64,000 nucleotides of DNA from Bacillus sp. SG-1 (GCF_000181495.1 NZ_ABCF01000001.1:310001-374000), one strand, 5' to 3'; positions 42,631-52,900 are shown, counted from the first letter of the stretch. Program-made: numbers and translations. The notes: generated from the letters alone by a model not told the origin.

Positions 42631-43256
42631 AGATGGGAATAAATAAATGACCTCTTTTCACCTGATGTAAACTTAGATTCTGTCGAGAATAGGAGGGGAA
42701 GGTGGGTGAATATATGATAAAAAGTTATCATATGAGATCCGTCCAGAAGTGAGTGAAGGTGCTAAGCGGCTGTAAAATTCAGATTTAAATTAGATGGTGA
42801 AAACGGAATGTTTGGACCAAGAAAGTGGAGAAGGGCGATAAAGAAGATTTTGAAAAAGTGACGGAATCGGACGGAAATCATCCGGCTTTTTCAAGATGCG
42901 AGTTGGTGAAGTGAAGTTCGGAGTGACGGTTCTACAGGATTATTGGGAAGATGGAATAGGGAAAACCTGTAAAAGTATAAATTAGCTGTAGTGTTCCTGC
43001 GGCAAATAAATATGCGATCAAGATCTATGATAAGGTTGGCATTCAAAGGGAGGGTTCTTCACAGAGAGGGAGGCACTTTCTACCTTGAAATAGTATGATT
43101 CGTTTTTGATAGCAAGGTTTAAAGATTAAGCAGCGAGAGGTCCGCTGCTTATTTTTTTTTGGATAGAACAGACACAATACAAGGGTTTAGAAATTGCGGT
43201 TGTCTCACGAGATTTAGTAAGGAGACAACCGCCTTTAAGCAGAGGATAAAAAAATA
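42631..43256 (+). pseudogene. GNAT acetyltransferase remnant and terminator
   Basis: At 42890-43090 several frames give pieces of a GNAT protein (VTVLQDYWEDGIGKT, then NKYAIKIYDKVGIQREGSS), interrupted by stops and shifts: a decayed gene. AAGCAGCG/CGCTGCTT with a T-run (43126-43159) ends it; GCGGTTGTCTC/GAGACAACCGC (43195-43231) lies before the convergent gene. Confidence 0.5.
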
Positions 43257-44204
43257 TTAAATGGATCGTACAAGAGGAAGGGTCATACAGCGAATGCCGC
43301 CTCCGCCTTTTTCGAGCTCGTTGACATCAACTTGTATGTATCTTTTCTTTTTGAGCTTTGGATGTTCTTTGAAAATTTTTGGGGTTGCAGCGGTGCTGAT
43401 CAGTATAGTTTCAGGATCGAGATTAAAAAAGTTGATATCTGCGACGGTATGTTTGATCTCTGTTGACCACTCAACATCAAAGCCATGCCGGTTCAAAAAT
43501 TGCTGCATCATTTGAAAATTTGAACCTGATTCGGTCAGCACCTCAACCGGGAAATACCGCATGTAGCTTTTGGCAATCAGCAGGTCATCCCCAGCGACAT
43601 TGCAATTCATGTCCAGATGGAGGGTATCTGCTCTCCGCGGCAGGTCGATGACACCAATTTCGGAGAATCCGGCTTGAAAGATTTTTTCCTTTAAGGCTTT
43701 GATGCTTTTCATGCTAGAGCGCATTCCTACATTAACAAATACCGCATCTTTATTTAAAATCAGTACGTCTCCATATTCCAGTGCATCTAGCTGATTATTC
43801 GCTTTTATATCGAAAGTTTCCGGTCCATACCAATGCTGGAAAAGGATATGGGATTGCACATACTCAGGGCGTCTCATTGAGGTGCCTGGTTCCCCGGGAA
43901 TCAATGTATTGCCGAAAGCACAGGCAAGGTCCCTTACAAATACTCGGTTGATCAGCTGTTCATTAAGCTTTAGTTCCTCTGGAGAAAGGTAATCCGAATA
44001 GTTTATGACATTGACCCCGGCATTTTTCATCGCCTCTACCATATCCTTAAAATTTTCGTGTGATTTTTTTTGATTTACAGGTTTTTCCCATTGTACATCT
44101 TTTGCCGTTTGTTTATCGGGTACATCTAACGTTGTCGGGGAGCACACAATTACCGCTTTTAGCTCACCGTGTTCGTTCCAACAATTAGGCTGAATATTTA
44201 TCAC
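43257..44204 (-). CDS. Arginine deiminase-superfamily (DDAH/amidinotransferase-like) enzyme
   Basis: A 315-aa guanidine-group-modifying enzyme. Catalytic features: FVRDLACAFGN with GTSMRRPEY, HLDMNCNVAG (catalytic His) and the C-terminal nucleophile Cys in GGGGIRCMTLPL. Length suits dimethylargininase or amidinotransferase relatives. I chose GTG 44204 because AAAGGAG precedes it by 9 nt; an upstream ATG at 44234 lacks a ribosome site. Exact substrate unknown (arginine derivative by family). Confidence 0.8.
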   Translation of the reverse strand: MINIQPNCWNEHGELKAVIVCSPTTLDVPDKQTAKDVQWEKPVNQKKSHENFKDMVEAMKNAGVNVINYSDYLSPEELKLNEQLINRVFVRDLACAFGNTLIPGEPGTSMRRPEYVQSHILFQHWYGPETFDIKANNQLDALEYGDVLILNKDAVFVNVGMRSSMKSIKALKEKIFQAGFSEIGVIDLPRRADTLHLDMNCNVAGDDLLIAKSYMRYFPVEVLTESGSNFQMMQQFLNRHGFDVEWSTEIKHTVADINFFNLDPETILISTAATPKIFKEHPKLKKKRYIQVDVNELEKGGGGIRCMTLPLVRSI

Positions 44205-44291
44205 AGGTATTGACTCCTTTAATAACGATTTCATTCTGTTTCATTTTTCCCGTTACTAAAGGTTTCATCCGTTTGTTTTTTAATTGTAAGA

Positions 44292-45050
44292 TTAGATCCG
44301 TATCTTTTTTAAACGGTTTTTCATAGCAGTAAAAGGACATTTGGAAGGAGTTTGCCCATCATCGCTTAAAAAATATTGTTTCCACTCATGGTTATCGTCC
44401 TGGCCATACCATTTTAAGTTTGGATGTGCGTCAGCACCGTCGAAATCCTTAAGGCGTTTACGGATGACTTTTTTCAGCTTTTGACCAAAGGTAGTGGATG
44501 CATTGATTTCGTCAAACACCCATCTTGGCTGGAGGGCTAGTAAAAAGTAAGGGAAGTGCCTGCTTTTTCGTTCGAAATGTGATGGTGTGGCGCAGAAGGC
44601 AAAATACGGTTCTCCATCAAAACAAAATTCCCACGCAGTATCATGGGGATCTTCAGGAATGTCTTCAGGCCAGGGAGCTTCATCCAGTTCATGTACGCGG
44701 TTAAGAATGGACCAGAATAAGTCTTGATATTGATTATTGGCATCTTTCTCATAGGTAACTTCCCGTGAATCAAAAAAGACGACGATGGAGGCATAGTTTC
44801 CCGTCTCGCGGGATATCTTTCCATATTCTTTCAGCATCGATGCGAATTCCTTGCGCGAAGCATCGTCATGCGGATTTCCTGTAAACCCAAAACGCAGCTG
44901 GTCTTTTTGAAATCCTTGGATACCCGGTACGCATGGGTAGGGATTTTCTGTGCTAAGCATCATCGAAGAAAATTCGCTGTAAGCGTTTCTTTTCCATTCT
45001 TCCAGTTCAGTTTGATTTGCATCAATCCAACTTTTTGTCAAAAGGTTCAT
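44292..45050 (-). CDS. YqcI/YcgG-family protein
   Basis: 252 aa; NPYPCVPGIQGFQKDQLRFGF, AWEFCFDGEPYFAFC and NLKWYGQDDNHEWKQYFL with CPFTAMKNRLKK match the YqcI/YcgG family, which is heme/iron-associated in some members; several conserved Cys are kept. GAAAGGAG lies before the ATG. Single gene; biochemical role unsettled. Confidence 0.8.
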   Translation of the reverse strand: MNLLTKSWIDANQTELEEWKRNAYSEFSSMMLSTENPYPCVPGIQGFQKDQLRFGFTGNPHDDASRKEFASMLKEYGKISRETGNYASIVVFFDSREVTYEKDANNQYQDLFWSILNRVHELDEAPWPEDIPEDPHDTAWEFCFDGEPYFAFCATPSHFERKSRHFPYFLLALQPRWVFDEINASTTFGQKLKKVIRKRLKDFDGADAHPNLKWYGQDDNHEWKQYFLSDDGQTPSKCPFTAMKNRLKKIRI

Positions 45051-45118
45051 CTTGAAACTCCTTTCAATAGGCTACACATCGTATCCTATTAGAGAAAGGA
45101 GCTATGGGTGTCTGTCTA

Positions 45119-45745
45119 TCATCCGAATAACTGCTGATACGCCTGAAGGCCAAAATAGATGCCAAATCCAATTAACACAAGGCCGGATAAAATAGAGATG
45201 CCTTGAAGAAAGATAGGCTTGGCCCATTTTCTTGCACCTGTTGCAATGCCGGCCATCGTCACGTCCCAGATGGTGATCCCTAGGAAGATGAAGCCGCTGT
45301 ATAGTAACAGCTGGATCGAACTCGCTGATTCAGAAGTTTTGGCCAGAATTGAACCGTAAATACCCAGCCAAAACAGGATGTTCAGCGGATTGGAGGCGGC
45401 CATGAAAAAGCCTGTGCGGAATGATTTTTCTCTGGATTCAGACCTGCTTGCTGTACTTGTTTTTTCAGGTGAAGAGTGAATGATGCTTTCAATCCCCGTG
45501 TAGCATAGGACAAAAAAGCCGAACAGCCAAAGGAATGTTTTGATAATGGGAGTGTCAATGAAAGAAGCTACACCAAAGTAGATCAGGAGCATGAAAATGG
45601 CGTCGGCGGCCATTGCTCCCACACCGACGAGCCAGGCATGCATGAACCCAAAGCGGATCCCCTTGTCTAATTGAGCTGCGTTGATAGGCCCCATTGGCGC
45701 TGATAACGATAATCCGAGTAATATGTAGCTGAAAAAGACGTTCAT
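45119..45745 (-). CDS. LysE/RhtB-family exporter
   Basis: 208 aa, six hydrophobic segments; N-terminal GLSLSAPMGPINAAQL and FMAASNPLNILFWLGIYGSI are the LysE/RhtB signatures for amino-acid efflux. GGAGGAG precedes the ATG. A second LysE-type gene lies at 63118. Confidence 0.85.
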   Translation of the reverse strand: MNVFFSYILLGLSLSAPMGPINAAQLDKGIRFGFMHAWLVGVGAMAADAIFMLLIYFGVASFIDTPIIKTFLWLFGFFVLCYTGIESIIHSSPEKTSTASRSESREKSFRTGFFMAASNPLNILFWLGIYGSILAKTSESASSIQLLLYSGFIFLGITIWDVTMAGIATGARKWAKPIFLQGISILSGLVLIGFGIYFGLQAYQQLFG

Positions 45746-45916
45746 GAACGCTCCTCCTTTTAATATGTATACCTTTTTATATTTAATGGGGAGTAGGGGT
45801 AGTAGGAGTTGTTGCGGGAGGTATGAATCCTGGTGGATTTTATTTTAAAAAAAGGCTTGTGATAAATGGGTTTTGCAATAGTTTAACAAATCTACCGGAT
45901 GGATTGAAAAAATAAA

Positions 45917-45946
45917 GCCGGATATAAGAATTTTCTTATATCCAGC
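45917..45946 (-). terminator. Terminator of the CotF-like gene
   Basis: GCCGGATATAAGAA and TTCTTATATCCAGC pair; T-rich tract on the minus strand. Confidence 0.8.
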
Positions 45947-45956
45947 CTCTAGCAGC

Positions 45957-46589
45957 TTAGTGAGTGGGATTGTTCATTGGTGCCTGAGCATAACTTTGCA
46001 GCATCAAATTCATATCTTGGTCTTTAAGCTGAGGTACTTGGTAATATCCGTGCTTGTTTTGGTACAAGAATATTTCATAACTCATTTCAATGAAGTTAGG
46101 TATGCTGTCAGCTACAACCCGGCGCAAAACTGGGTTTGTCATTTCCAGTGCAGTCATTGCCAGCAGACCGGAAAGAGACTTTGTGTTTCCAAGCATATAA
46201 GCAGAGAGCCCTTGATCGGAAAGATCGTTGACAGATTGGTTCGGTTTTTTCGGCTGTCCAGGTTTGACACCGTACACCGTATTATTGTTTTGTGTCATTT
46301 TATATTGCTGTGTCGGAACTTTTGGGTCCTGGCCAGTTGAAAAACTGTTCACCATTGTATTGTAAGTTTGAGTAACAAACGCAGATTGACGCTGCAGGAT
46401 ATCCTTCAATTCAGGATCTTTGATGTGTTGATCGTACATTTGGTATTGATCGAGCATAGAGATGATGCCGGCAATCACTTCGTGGGCATCAAAGAGCTCA
46501 TGACCACCATGATTTTTATTGGGTGTTTGATTCGGTGCCATATTCGGGACTTGCTGTGCATTGGGCTGGTTGTTCATTTGATTTTGCAT
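45957..46589 (-). CDS. CotF-family spore coat protein
   Basis: 210 aa. The N-terminus is Asn/Gln/Pro-rich, then a ferritin-like helical coat domain: ELFDAHEVIAGIISMLDQYQ, QRQSAFVTQTYNTMV and LLAMTALEMTNPVLRRVVAD. Similar to CotF/YraF coat proteins. ATG 46589 has GGAGG 7 nt upstream; the longer frame starts before that site. Expected in the spore coat of the forespore/mother cell. Confidence 0.8.
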   Translation of the reverse strand: MQNQMNNQPNAQQVPNMAPNQTPNKNHGGHELFDAHEVIAGIISMLDQYQMYDQHIKDPELKDILQRQSAFVTQTYNTMVNSFSTGQDPKVPTQQYKMTQNNNTVYGVKPGQPKKPNQSVNDLSDQGLSAYMLGNTKSLSGLLAMTALEMTNPVLRRVVADSIPNFIEMSYEIFLYQNKHGYYQVPQLKDQDMNLMLQSYAQAPMNNPTH

Positions 46590-47004
46590 GTGAATTCCTC
46601 CAGTAATTTTTTTCAACCGTCATTAGTATTTTCATCTGGTTTTGAATTATGTAAGGTGAAAATTTGGAAAATGGAGACATTTTATGATTAGTATTTGTTT
46701 TGAAGTACTTGAGAAAGGGGCCTCAAGTCAGTTTTGTTGGGGATTTGATGTCCTTGAGGAGTTGTCTCAAGGCAGTTTGGAGCTTGTTTTGAGGGATTGA
46801 TGTTCTTTAGAAAGATATCTCAAGACAGCTTTGAGTTTCGTTTCGAATTTTGATGTCCCTTAGGTAAGTACAAGCTCCCGAAGCCAATTGTCGGTGAAGT
46901 CATTATTAGATGGTGCATTCACGCTATCCTATGAGTTGTTAATTAATGTAAAAATATCATCCGCAGAGCGTTAATTATGTTAATATTAGAACTATTATGA
47001 ATCG
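46590..47004 (+). repeat. Gene-free region with a short degenerate 53-bp array
   Basis: CTCAAG-type anchors at 46722, 46766, 46819 and about 46872 give steps of 44, 53 and about 53. Each full unit has CTCAAGGCAGTTT near its start and ATGTYCTT 34 bp on, the same layout as the single unit at 23547. No gene seen in the rest. Confidence 0.65.
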
Positions 47005-47895
47005 ATGTGGAAAGGGTGGCGGTTTTTAGCAATGACATTGATAAGAAACTTGCTCCAGCCATTGCTGACCATTTCCGGCATTATATTGGTAAGTGCGGGG
47101 GCAGGTCTTTTTCAGGGACAGAAATTTTCAGTAGAGGGGTATTGGGACAGCCTCTTAAGTGTTTTAAAGGATTTGTCTTCCCCGTTTAATCTTGTTTATG
47201 TGAATCCAATTTCAGATGTAGAAAGGGACTTATTCCCGATTATTTTAACAGCGTTTTTTAGCAGCGCGAAGATTGTATTCCTGGCTTTGTTATTGGCTAT
47301 TTCGGCGTCAGTGGTGCTTCTTGTGCTTTATTACTCTGTTGGAAAATGGATCAGGGAACTCGTCAAGACGTTCTCAGTCATCGTAAGTTCGCTGCCGGAT
47401 ATTTTTGTGATTGCTGCACTGCAGATCTTTGTGATTTGGTACTTCAAGAAGACCGGTATTCTCTTGATCGATGTTGCATCCACGGGTCAAAATCAAGTGA
47501 TTCTTTTTCCGGCTGTGACCTTGAGTATCCTGCCTGCTTTTTTCTTTTTGGGATTGATGGTCTCGTTTACCAAAGAGGAAGAGAGTCTGCCCTACGTTGA
47601 GCTAGCCAAGGGAAAAGGCCTGGGGAAGTACCACCTGCTGTTCGTACATATGATGCGGAACATCTTAATCAGTTTAACGTATCACGCAAAACAGATTGTC
47701 TGGATGATGCTATCGAACCTTCTCATACTGGAATATTTGTTTAATGTGTTCGGAGTCACTGCCTTTTTATTCACGTATAACACACCTTCCATTTTTGCGA
47801 TTACGGCGATATTGCTCTTCATTCCGATATATTCTTTGTTAAAAGGACTGCAATTTTTGCTCAAACGAAGAATTGGGAAGGAGATGAGTCTGTGA
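47005..47895 (+). CDS. Orphan OppB/DppB-like ABC permease
   Basis: 296 aa with about six membrane segments; the coupling loop is ELAKGKGLGKYHLLFVHMMRN and the C-terminal half matches oligopeptide/nickel permeases of the DppB type. ATG 47005 is kept though its ribosome site is weak; ATG 47032 is possible. Its stop overlaps the next permease. No ATPase or binding protein lies nearby. Confidence 0.75.
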   Translation: MWKGWRFLAMTLIRNLLQPLLTISGIILVSAGAGLFQGQKFSVEGYWDSLLSVLKDLSSPFNLVYVNPISDVERDLFPIILTAFFSSAKIVFLALLLAISASVVLLVLYYSVGKWIRELVKTFSVIVSSLPDIFVIAALQIFVIWYFKKTGILLIDVASTGQNQVILFPAVTLSILPAFFFLGLMVSFTKEEESLPYVELAKGKGLGKYHLLFVHMMRNILISLTYHAKQIVWMMLSNLLILEYLFNVFGVTAFLFTYNTPSIFAITAILLFIPIYSLLKGLQFLLKRRIGKEMSL

Positions 47896-48905
47896 TGGGA
47901 AAGCGGAAGTATAAGTGGCTGGTCATTCTTTGTGCAGGTTTTGTGATATTCATGTTGGCAGGTAGTTTGGTTTTTAATTTCGGATTTAATGGGGAAATCC
48001 CGCAAACGGTTCTTACATATGACAAATCCGGTAAACTTACAGGCGGAGCACCTTTTGAACCGTCAGCAGAATTTCCATTCGGGACCGACCGGGAAGGGTA
48101 CGATATGTTTTTCAAAGTGCTGCAAGGAGCTCAGTATACACTGGGAGCGGCGATTGTCATATCTGTATTAAGTTTCGTGATAGCATTCTTGGTTGGAATA
48201 GCGGGTGGATTTATTAACACCACGTCTAAATACATAACCCAAACCGTTTTCACTTCTTTCTATTTTATCCCGCAGTCCATCATTGCTTATAATGTGCTCT
48301 ACCCCTTGCTGTGGGAGCCGCCTCAAGGGTTTGAGACAACGTTTGCAGAGAGGGTTCTTTGGCAGTCCATCACTCTGGCGGTCATTACTGTCCCGACGAC
48401 AGCGATTTTGATTGCGAATGAAACAAGGGAGATATTACAGAAGGAATTCATCCTGAGTGCCCGTGTGTTGGGGGGCAGTCCTTTTTTTCTATTCAGGAAG
48501 CATTTGTTGCCGCATTTAAAAGTGAGACTGTTCATTATCTTCCCGAAAATCATCATTCAGGTTCTGTTGATCATCGCTCATTTGGGTTTCTTCAAGTTGT
48601 TTTATGGTGGAACAGATGTTTGTTATGGCCCGTTTTGTGATCCGCCAAAGCCATTCGTTCAGGAATGGGCCAGTCTGATGGCGATGAATTACCGTTCCAT
48701 CTTCAACGACTGGTGGATTTTCATGGTGCCAATGTTCTTCTTCTCCTTGACGATTCTGTCATTGAACGGGATTACAAAAGGACTTGAAGGTTTATCAGCA
48801 GAAGAAAATAAATGGGAGCCTGCTATAGATGAAGTAGACAAGTCTGACAATGCTGAGACAGTGAACCGTAAGTCTAATGAAGAAGATTTTCACTTATCAA
48901 GCTAA
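47895..48905 (+). CDS. Orphan OppC/DppC-like ABC permease
   Basis: 336 aa. After one N-terminal anchor and an extracellular segment (GTDREGYDMF, the usual OppC-type GTDxxGRD site), the permease core follows with coupling loop LSARVLGGSPFFLFRKHLLPHLK. The C-terminal tail is acidic. Partner of the permease upstream (overlap 1 bp from ATG 47895). With no ATPase gene here the pair must share a component encoded elsewhere or be incomplete. Confidence 0.75.
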   Translation: MGKRKYKWLVILCAGFVIFMLAGSLVFNFGFNGEIPQTVLTYDKSGKLTGGAPFEPSAEFPFGTDREGYDMFFKVLQGAQYTLGAAIVISVLSFVIAFLVGIAGGFINTTSKYITQTVFTSFYFIPQSIIAYNVLYPLLWEPPQGFETTFAERVLWQSITLAVITVPTTAILIANETREILQKEFILSARVLGGSPFFLFRKHLLPHLKVRLFIIFPKIIIQVLLIIAHLGFFKLFYGGTDVCYGPFCDPPKPFVQEWASLMAMNYRSIFNDWWIFMVPMFFFSLTILSLNGITKGLEGLSAEENKWEPAIDEVDKSDNAETVNRKSNEEDFHLSS

Positions 48906-48922
48906 ATAGAAGGAATGGAGAG

Positions 48923-49729
48923 ATGAAGATGTATAGCGCAGAAGAGAGAAAGGCTTATTTTGACCAAACAATCAAAAGATTAGAGGCTGCTGAATTGGTT
49001 GAAGGAGTCGTTCAAATCGGCTCGGGTGTGAATGGGTTTAAGGATGAATATTCCGATATCGATTTGATGGTTGCGACTTCAGAGATAGAGGATGCAGAAG
49101 CCGCCAAAAAGGCGGTGCATCAAATTCTCAGCAGCTTCAAACCTGCCTATATCAAAGAAAAGAAGTTCAGCAAAGATATTTTCCTGTTAATTGTGTTGTT
49201 GGAGAATAAACTGGAATTCAATGTTTCCATTGTTCCACGAGAATTATTGACTGTAAGATCACCATTATGGAAAGTAGTCGTGGATAAAACAGGCCTTGTG
49301 TCGCTGAAAATGAAAAAGGAAAACGAACATTTCGCCAACAAACCTGTCAGGTATAATGTAGGTTTTGATTTGCCTTTTGAGTTTGTCTATTGTACCTTGT
49401 CAATGCAGAAGGAGTTAAAGCGGAACAATCTTATCTATGCCCTCAGGATGCTCGAGGAAATGAGGGGGTTCACCCTCAGTGTACAGGCCTTGAATGAAGA
49501 TAAAAAACTACATCAGTTTAAGGCGTATGAAACGCTACATCCTGCTTTTATCACTGCATATCTTACAACCTATCCGGAAACCATCACGGTTGAAAGTGTC
49601 CAGGAATCAGCAGAAAAAATAACGGAGGTATTTGTTGAGGCTTTGAAGCAAAGTCCGGTGTTCTCCATGGACGAAGACCTTATGCGCCTGTTGAATAGTA
49701 CAGAAAGGAGGCAAATATGCGAAGAATAA
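48923..49729 (+). CDS. Nucleotidyltransferase (aminoglycoside adenylyltransferase-like)
   Basis: 268 aa of the polymerase-beta-like fold: GSGVNGFKDEYSDIDLMVA carries the GS-x-DxD metal motif and the following strand ends LEFNVSIVP. The C-terminal part is helical. Such genes often annotate as streptomycin/aminoglycoside 6-adenylyltransferases, but the substrate is not proven. AAGGAATGGAGAG precedes the ATG. Confidence 0.75.
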   Translation: MKMYSAEERKAYFDQTIKRLEAAELVEGVVQIGSGVNGFKDEYSDIDLMVATSEIEDAEAAKKAVHQILSSFKPAYIKEKKFSKDIFLLIVLLENKLEFNVSIVPRELLTVRSPLWKVVVDKTGLVSLKMKKENEHFANKPVRYNVGFDLPFEFVYCTLSMQKELKRNNLIYALRMLEEMRGFTLSVQALNEDKKLHQFKAYETLHPAFITAYLTTYPETITVESVQESAEKITEVFVEALKQSPVFSMDEDLMRLLNSTERRQICEE

Positions 49730-50307
49730 AAAGTTTAATCATCATGGCACTTACTTTATTAGGAATATCCGTCTGGCTCCTGTTTTCTGATTATGAATGG
49801 GGCAAATACGATTCCTTGCAAGAAGCAATAGAAAAAGGAATCCCCTATGATGTGGAAAATGTTATACATACTCATCATTATGATGGCATTACGGTTTTGT
49901 TGTACACAACTCTCCCTGACAAAAAAGATTTTCCTTTTGCAGATTATGAAGCATTGGCAGTTGCGTTCTTTAAAGGGGATGATGAAAGCGGTTGGGAAAA
50001 CGTTGGTGTTCATGGCTGGGAACACTATGAAAATGACAACTTTACAATCTATGATCAACACCTTATCGTGGACGACAGTGAAGGCAACAACCTTCATAAA
50101 TTTCATGTTGTTTTTGGGGAACTTACCAATCCTAAAATTGCAAAAGTGGAGACAAAAGCTTCAGCAGGCTCTGCTGGCCTGACAGTGTTTAATCCAGCTA
50201 AAATCGTTAGCCATAAAGGAAACCGTTATTACCTTAAGATTGGCGAAGAAACCATAGTCAGAGGACTCTCTGAAAACGGTGAAGTGATTGACAGACAAGG
50301 GGGATGA
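49717..50307 (+). CDS. Membrane-anchored protein, unknown function
   Basis: 196 aa with a single N-terminal membrane segment (IIMALTLLGISVWLLF) and an outside domain rich in aromatic and acidic residues (WENVGVHGWEHYENDN). It overlaps the nucleotidyltransferase by 13 bp, with AAAGGAGG 7 nt before the ATG, so they are cotranscribed. No family recognised. Confidence 0.65.
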   Translation: MRRIKSLIIMALTLLGISVWLLFSDYEWGKYDSLQEAIEKGIPYDVENVIHTHHYDGITVLLYTTLPDKKDFPFADYEALAVAFFKGDDESGWENVGVHGWEHYENDNFTIYDQHLIVDDSEGNNLHKFHVVFGELTNPKIAKVETKASAGSAGLTVFNPAKIVSHKGNRYYLKIGEETIVRGLSENGEVIDRQGG

Positions 50308-50913
50308 GGGAGAAAGTGTTCAAATGAAATGCGGTATGGTGTGATGTGTCTGAAAGTTTTAGTTAGCTGTTTTAATTTATGCAGCTGGTTTTCTCAAGAA
50401 GAACAGCGTACTTATCAATGATGCCGGCAAGCTGAAAAAGTTAAACCTCAAAACATATGAGGTGAATGAATCCATAGAGTAGCTGGACGAAATTCAAATA
50501 TGAATGGTAAGAGGAACTTGTGACCGACTTTTTGTATACATAGTGTTTAGGGGATGATTGATTTCCGTGTGGTTGAGTGGAGCGGAAGGTGTGCGATCTC
50601 CTGCGGGACTTGCGGGACAGGTGAGACCCCGCAGGCGCAGCCGAGGAGGCTTACCGCCCGCCCCGCGGAGTCGCGCACCTGGAGCGGAAGTCAACTACCT
50701 TGTACAAATAATGAACTAACAGATAATGGAGAAAAAGCGCAACCTTTTTACCGGGTTGCGTTTTTTCATTTCGTCTTTTCCTGGTAGTAATGTACCTATT
50801 TACAGAATCTTAATAACATTTAACAATAAACCTGCCGACATAATGTTTGAGGTTGTTTATAGTTGTATTTGCAGCGAGATAGCCTGCTTACAAACAAAGG
50901 GGAGTTGGTTAAG
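50308..50913. repeat. Gene-free region with GC-rich Bacillus-type dispersed repeat
   Basis: 50555-50700 is clearly GC-rich against the surroundings and holds GTGCGATCTCCTGCGGGAC, GAGACCCCGCAGG and TGGAGCGGAAGTCAAC, a dispersed intergenic repeat I recognise from many Bacillaceae. GCGCAACC/GGTTGCG with six Ts (50737-50766) is a terminator. No gene. Confidence 0.7.
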
Positions 50914-52884
50914 ATGAAGTTAAGTTTGAGATTCACCGTTATTGCTTCACTTATTTTTTCTGTTTTTGCACCACTGAAACAAGATGCGCTCAGTGCATCA
51001 ACGGGTTCAGGCGTGATCATCAATGAAATTGCCTGGATGGGGACAACCGCAAGCTATAATGATGAATGGATGGAATTACATAACCCGACCGATAGCAGTG
51101 TCGATTTAAATGGATGGACACTGGCTTCGGCAGATGGGACACCTTCCATTGCTTTGTCCGGAACGGTAGCCCCCGGAGAGTATTTTTTATTGGAAAGAAC
51201 AAGCGACAATACGGTTGGTGGTGTAACAGCTGACCTTATCTACTCTGGAGCCATGGGTAACAGCGGAGAGTCCCTGACTTTGAAAGATTCAGCAGGGAAT
51301 ATAGTCGACACAGTCGACGCATGGTACAGTGGCGATAACTCTTCAAAAGCGACGATGGAGAGGATCGATGCCCTGGTCAGCGGTAATGAAGCGAATAATT
51401 GGCATACTTCGACTGACGTATATGCCGGGGGATATGGTACACCTAAAGGATTAAATTCAGGCAGTACTTCCAATAGCGGCACGGTCGGATCCGGATGCGG
51501 GGACCCGGGAGAGCGCCTCAATAGTGTATCAGAAATGACGGGTGCCATTAATGTGTACTTTAATAAATGTGCTGATATTTCATCTTCATCCCCAGGGAAC
51601 GAAGCGAACTATAATGTAAATCTTGAAGAACGGTTGATCAAGCGTCTGAACGAAGCGACAAAAAGTATCGATTTTGCTACATATGAAATCAATCTGCCAA
51701 GTATCGTGGATACTCTGATCAATAAAGCGGCAGAAGGCATTGATGTCAGGGTGATCGCGGATTCCAAGGATGCAACTGATCCTCACTATATCGAGCGTTT
51801 CCAGACGATGAGGATTTATGTTGAGAAAATGGTCCGCGGGCTTGATGGAAAAGTAGGAACAGCTGATGATATTATTGTATTTTCCGATTCTCCTATGTTT
51901 GCAGTTGAAGAAAGTACCGCCAGGACAAGCGAGGGTCTTCCTGCGACTCCTTCTGACTTTCCGGTTGTAACAGTTGGGATTGGAAACAGCAATGAAACAG
52001 GCCATCTGCTGGTCGATGCTGAAGAGAAAAGTGCAAATGCGTACTACAGCCCTGACACGCAAATGCATAATAAATTTGCCGTCATTGATGATAAGTGGGT
52101 ATTCACCGGCAGCTGGAATTTTACCGTAACAGGCTTGTATGGTACAGAAACCAACATGCAGCAAGGAATTCTGGACGGGAACCAGCAGCATGTAGTAGAA
52201 ATCAACTGGCCGGAGCTTGCAAGCATCTATGAGGTTGAATTCAACGAGATGTGGGGAAGCAGTTCTTTAACACCTGATAAAACGATTTCTAATTTCAATA
52301 CAAGAAAAGTAGATAATACCACTCATGTGATTGATATTAATGGGACTAAAGTGGAAATCTATTTTTCTGCCGGCGATAATGCTGTAGGAAAAATGACTGA
52401 CTTTGTTAAGACTTCGGCTGATATAAACACCTATTTTACGATTTTCGCCTGGAGTGATCAGGCGCTGGTCGATGAATTAAAATATAAATGGGAAGGCTCC
52501 TATAATGACCTTGAAGGAACAACAACAGGTTTTGACTTAAAAGGGGTCTTTGATCCAAGTTTCTGGAATCAATATTGGTCTGCAAGCATTGATATGACAG
52601 GAAGGACCGTGACCGGAAGTGCAAATAACCCGAATACCCGCTGGGCAAACCCAGCACCCGTATTGAAAGCAAACGAGTCAAGAAAGCTTCACGCCAAGAC
52701 AATGTTGATCGATGCAGATACGACAAGTGATCCAACCGTAATTGTCGGCTCGACAAACTGGAGCACGAACGGAAATGATATTAATGATGAAAACATGCTT
52801 TTCATCCATGATTCAGCGATCACGAACCAATTTTTGCAGGAATTCAATGCCCGTTATACCCAGGCGGGAGGAAGCTTACAATAA
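50914..52884 (+). CDS. Secreted LTD-phospholipase D-like nuclease
   Basis: 656 aa with a signal peptide (residues 1-~28). Residues ~30-150 form a lamin-tail domain (INEIAWMGT ... NDEWMELHNPTD, GWTLAS). Two HKD half-sites of the PLD superfamily follow: H385-x-K387 in MHNKFAVIDD with GSWNFT, and H593-x-K595 in LHAKTMLIDA with GSTNWS. So it is a secreted phosphodiesterase, probably a nuclease. ATG 50914 has AAAGGGGAG 9 nt upstream. Followed by a strong terminator (CACCCCGTG/CACGGGGTG, 52901-52924). Confidence 0.85.
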   Translation: MKLSLRFTVIASLIFSVFAPLKQDALSASTGSGVIINEIAWMGTTASYNDEWMELHNPTDSSVDLNGWTLASADGTPSIALSGTVAPGEYFLLERTSDNTVGGVTADLIYSGAMGNSGESLTLKDSAGNIVDTVDAWYSGDNSSKATMERIDALVSGNEANNWHTSTDVYAGGYGTPKGLNSGSTSNSGTVGSGCGDPGERLNSVSEMTGAINVYFNKCADISSSSPGNEANYNVNLEERLIKRLNEATKSIDFATYEINLPSIVDTLINKAAEGIDVRVIADSKDATDPHYIERFQTMRIYVEKMVRGLDGKVGTADDIIVFSDSPMFAVEESTARTSEGLPATPSDFPVVTVGIGNSNETGHLLVDAEEKSANAYYSPDTQMHNKFAVIDDKWVFTGSWNFTVTGLYGTETNMQQGILDGNQQHVVEINWPELASIYEVEFNEMWGSSSLTPDKTISNFNTRKVDNTTHVIDINGTKVEIYFSAGDNAVGKMTDFVKTSADINTYFTIFAWSDQALVDELKYKWEGSYNDLEGTTTGFDLKGVFDPSFWNQYWSASIDMTGRTVTGSANNPNTRWANPAPVLKANESRKLHAKTMLIDADTTSDPTVIVGSTNWSTNGNDINDENMLFIHDSAITNQFLQEFNARYTQAGGSLQ

Positions 52885-52900
52885 TTTTTAGAAAGTTAAT

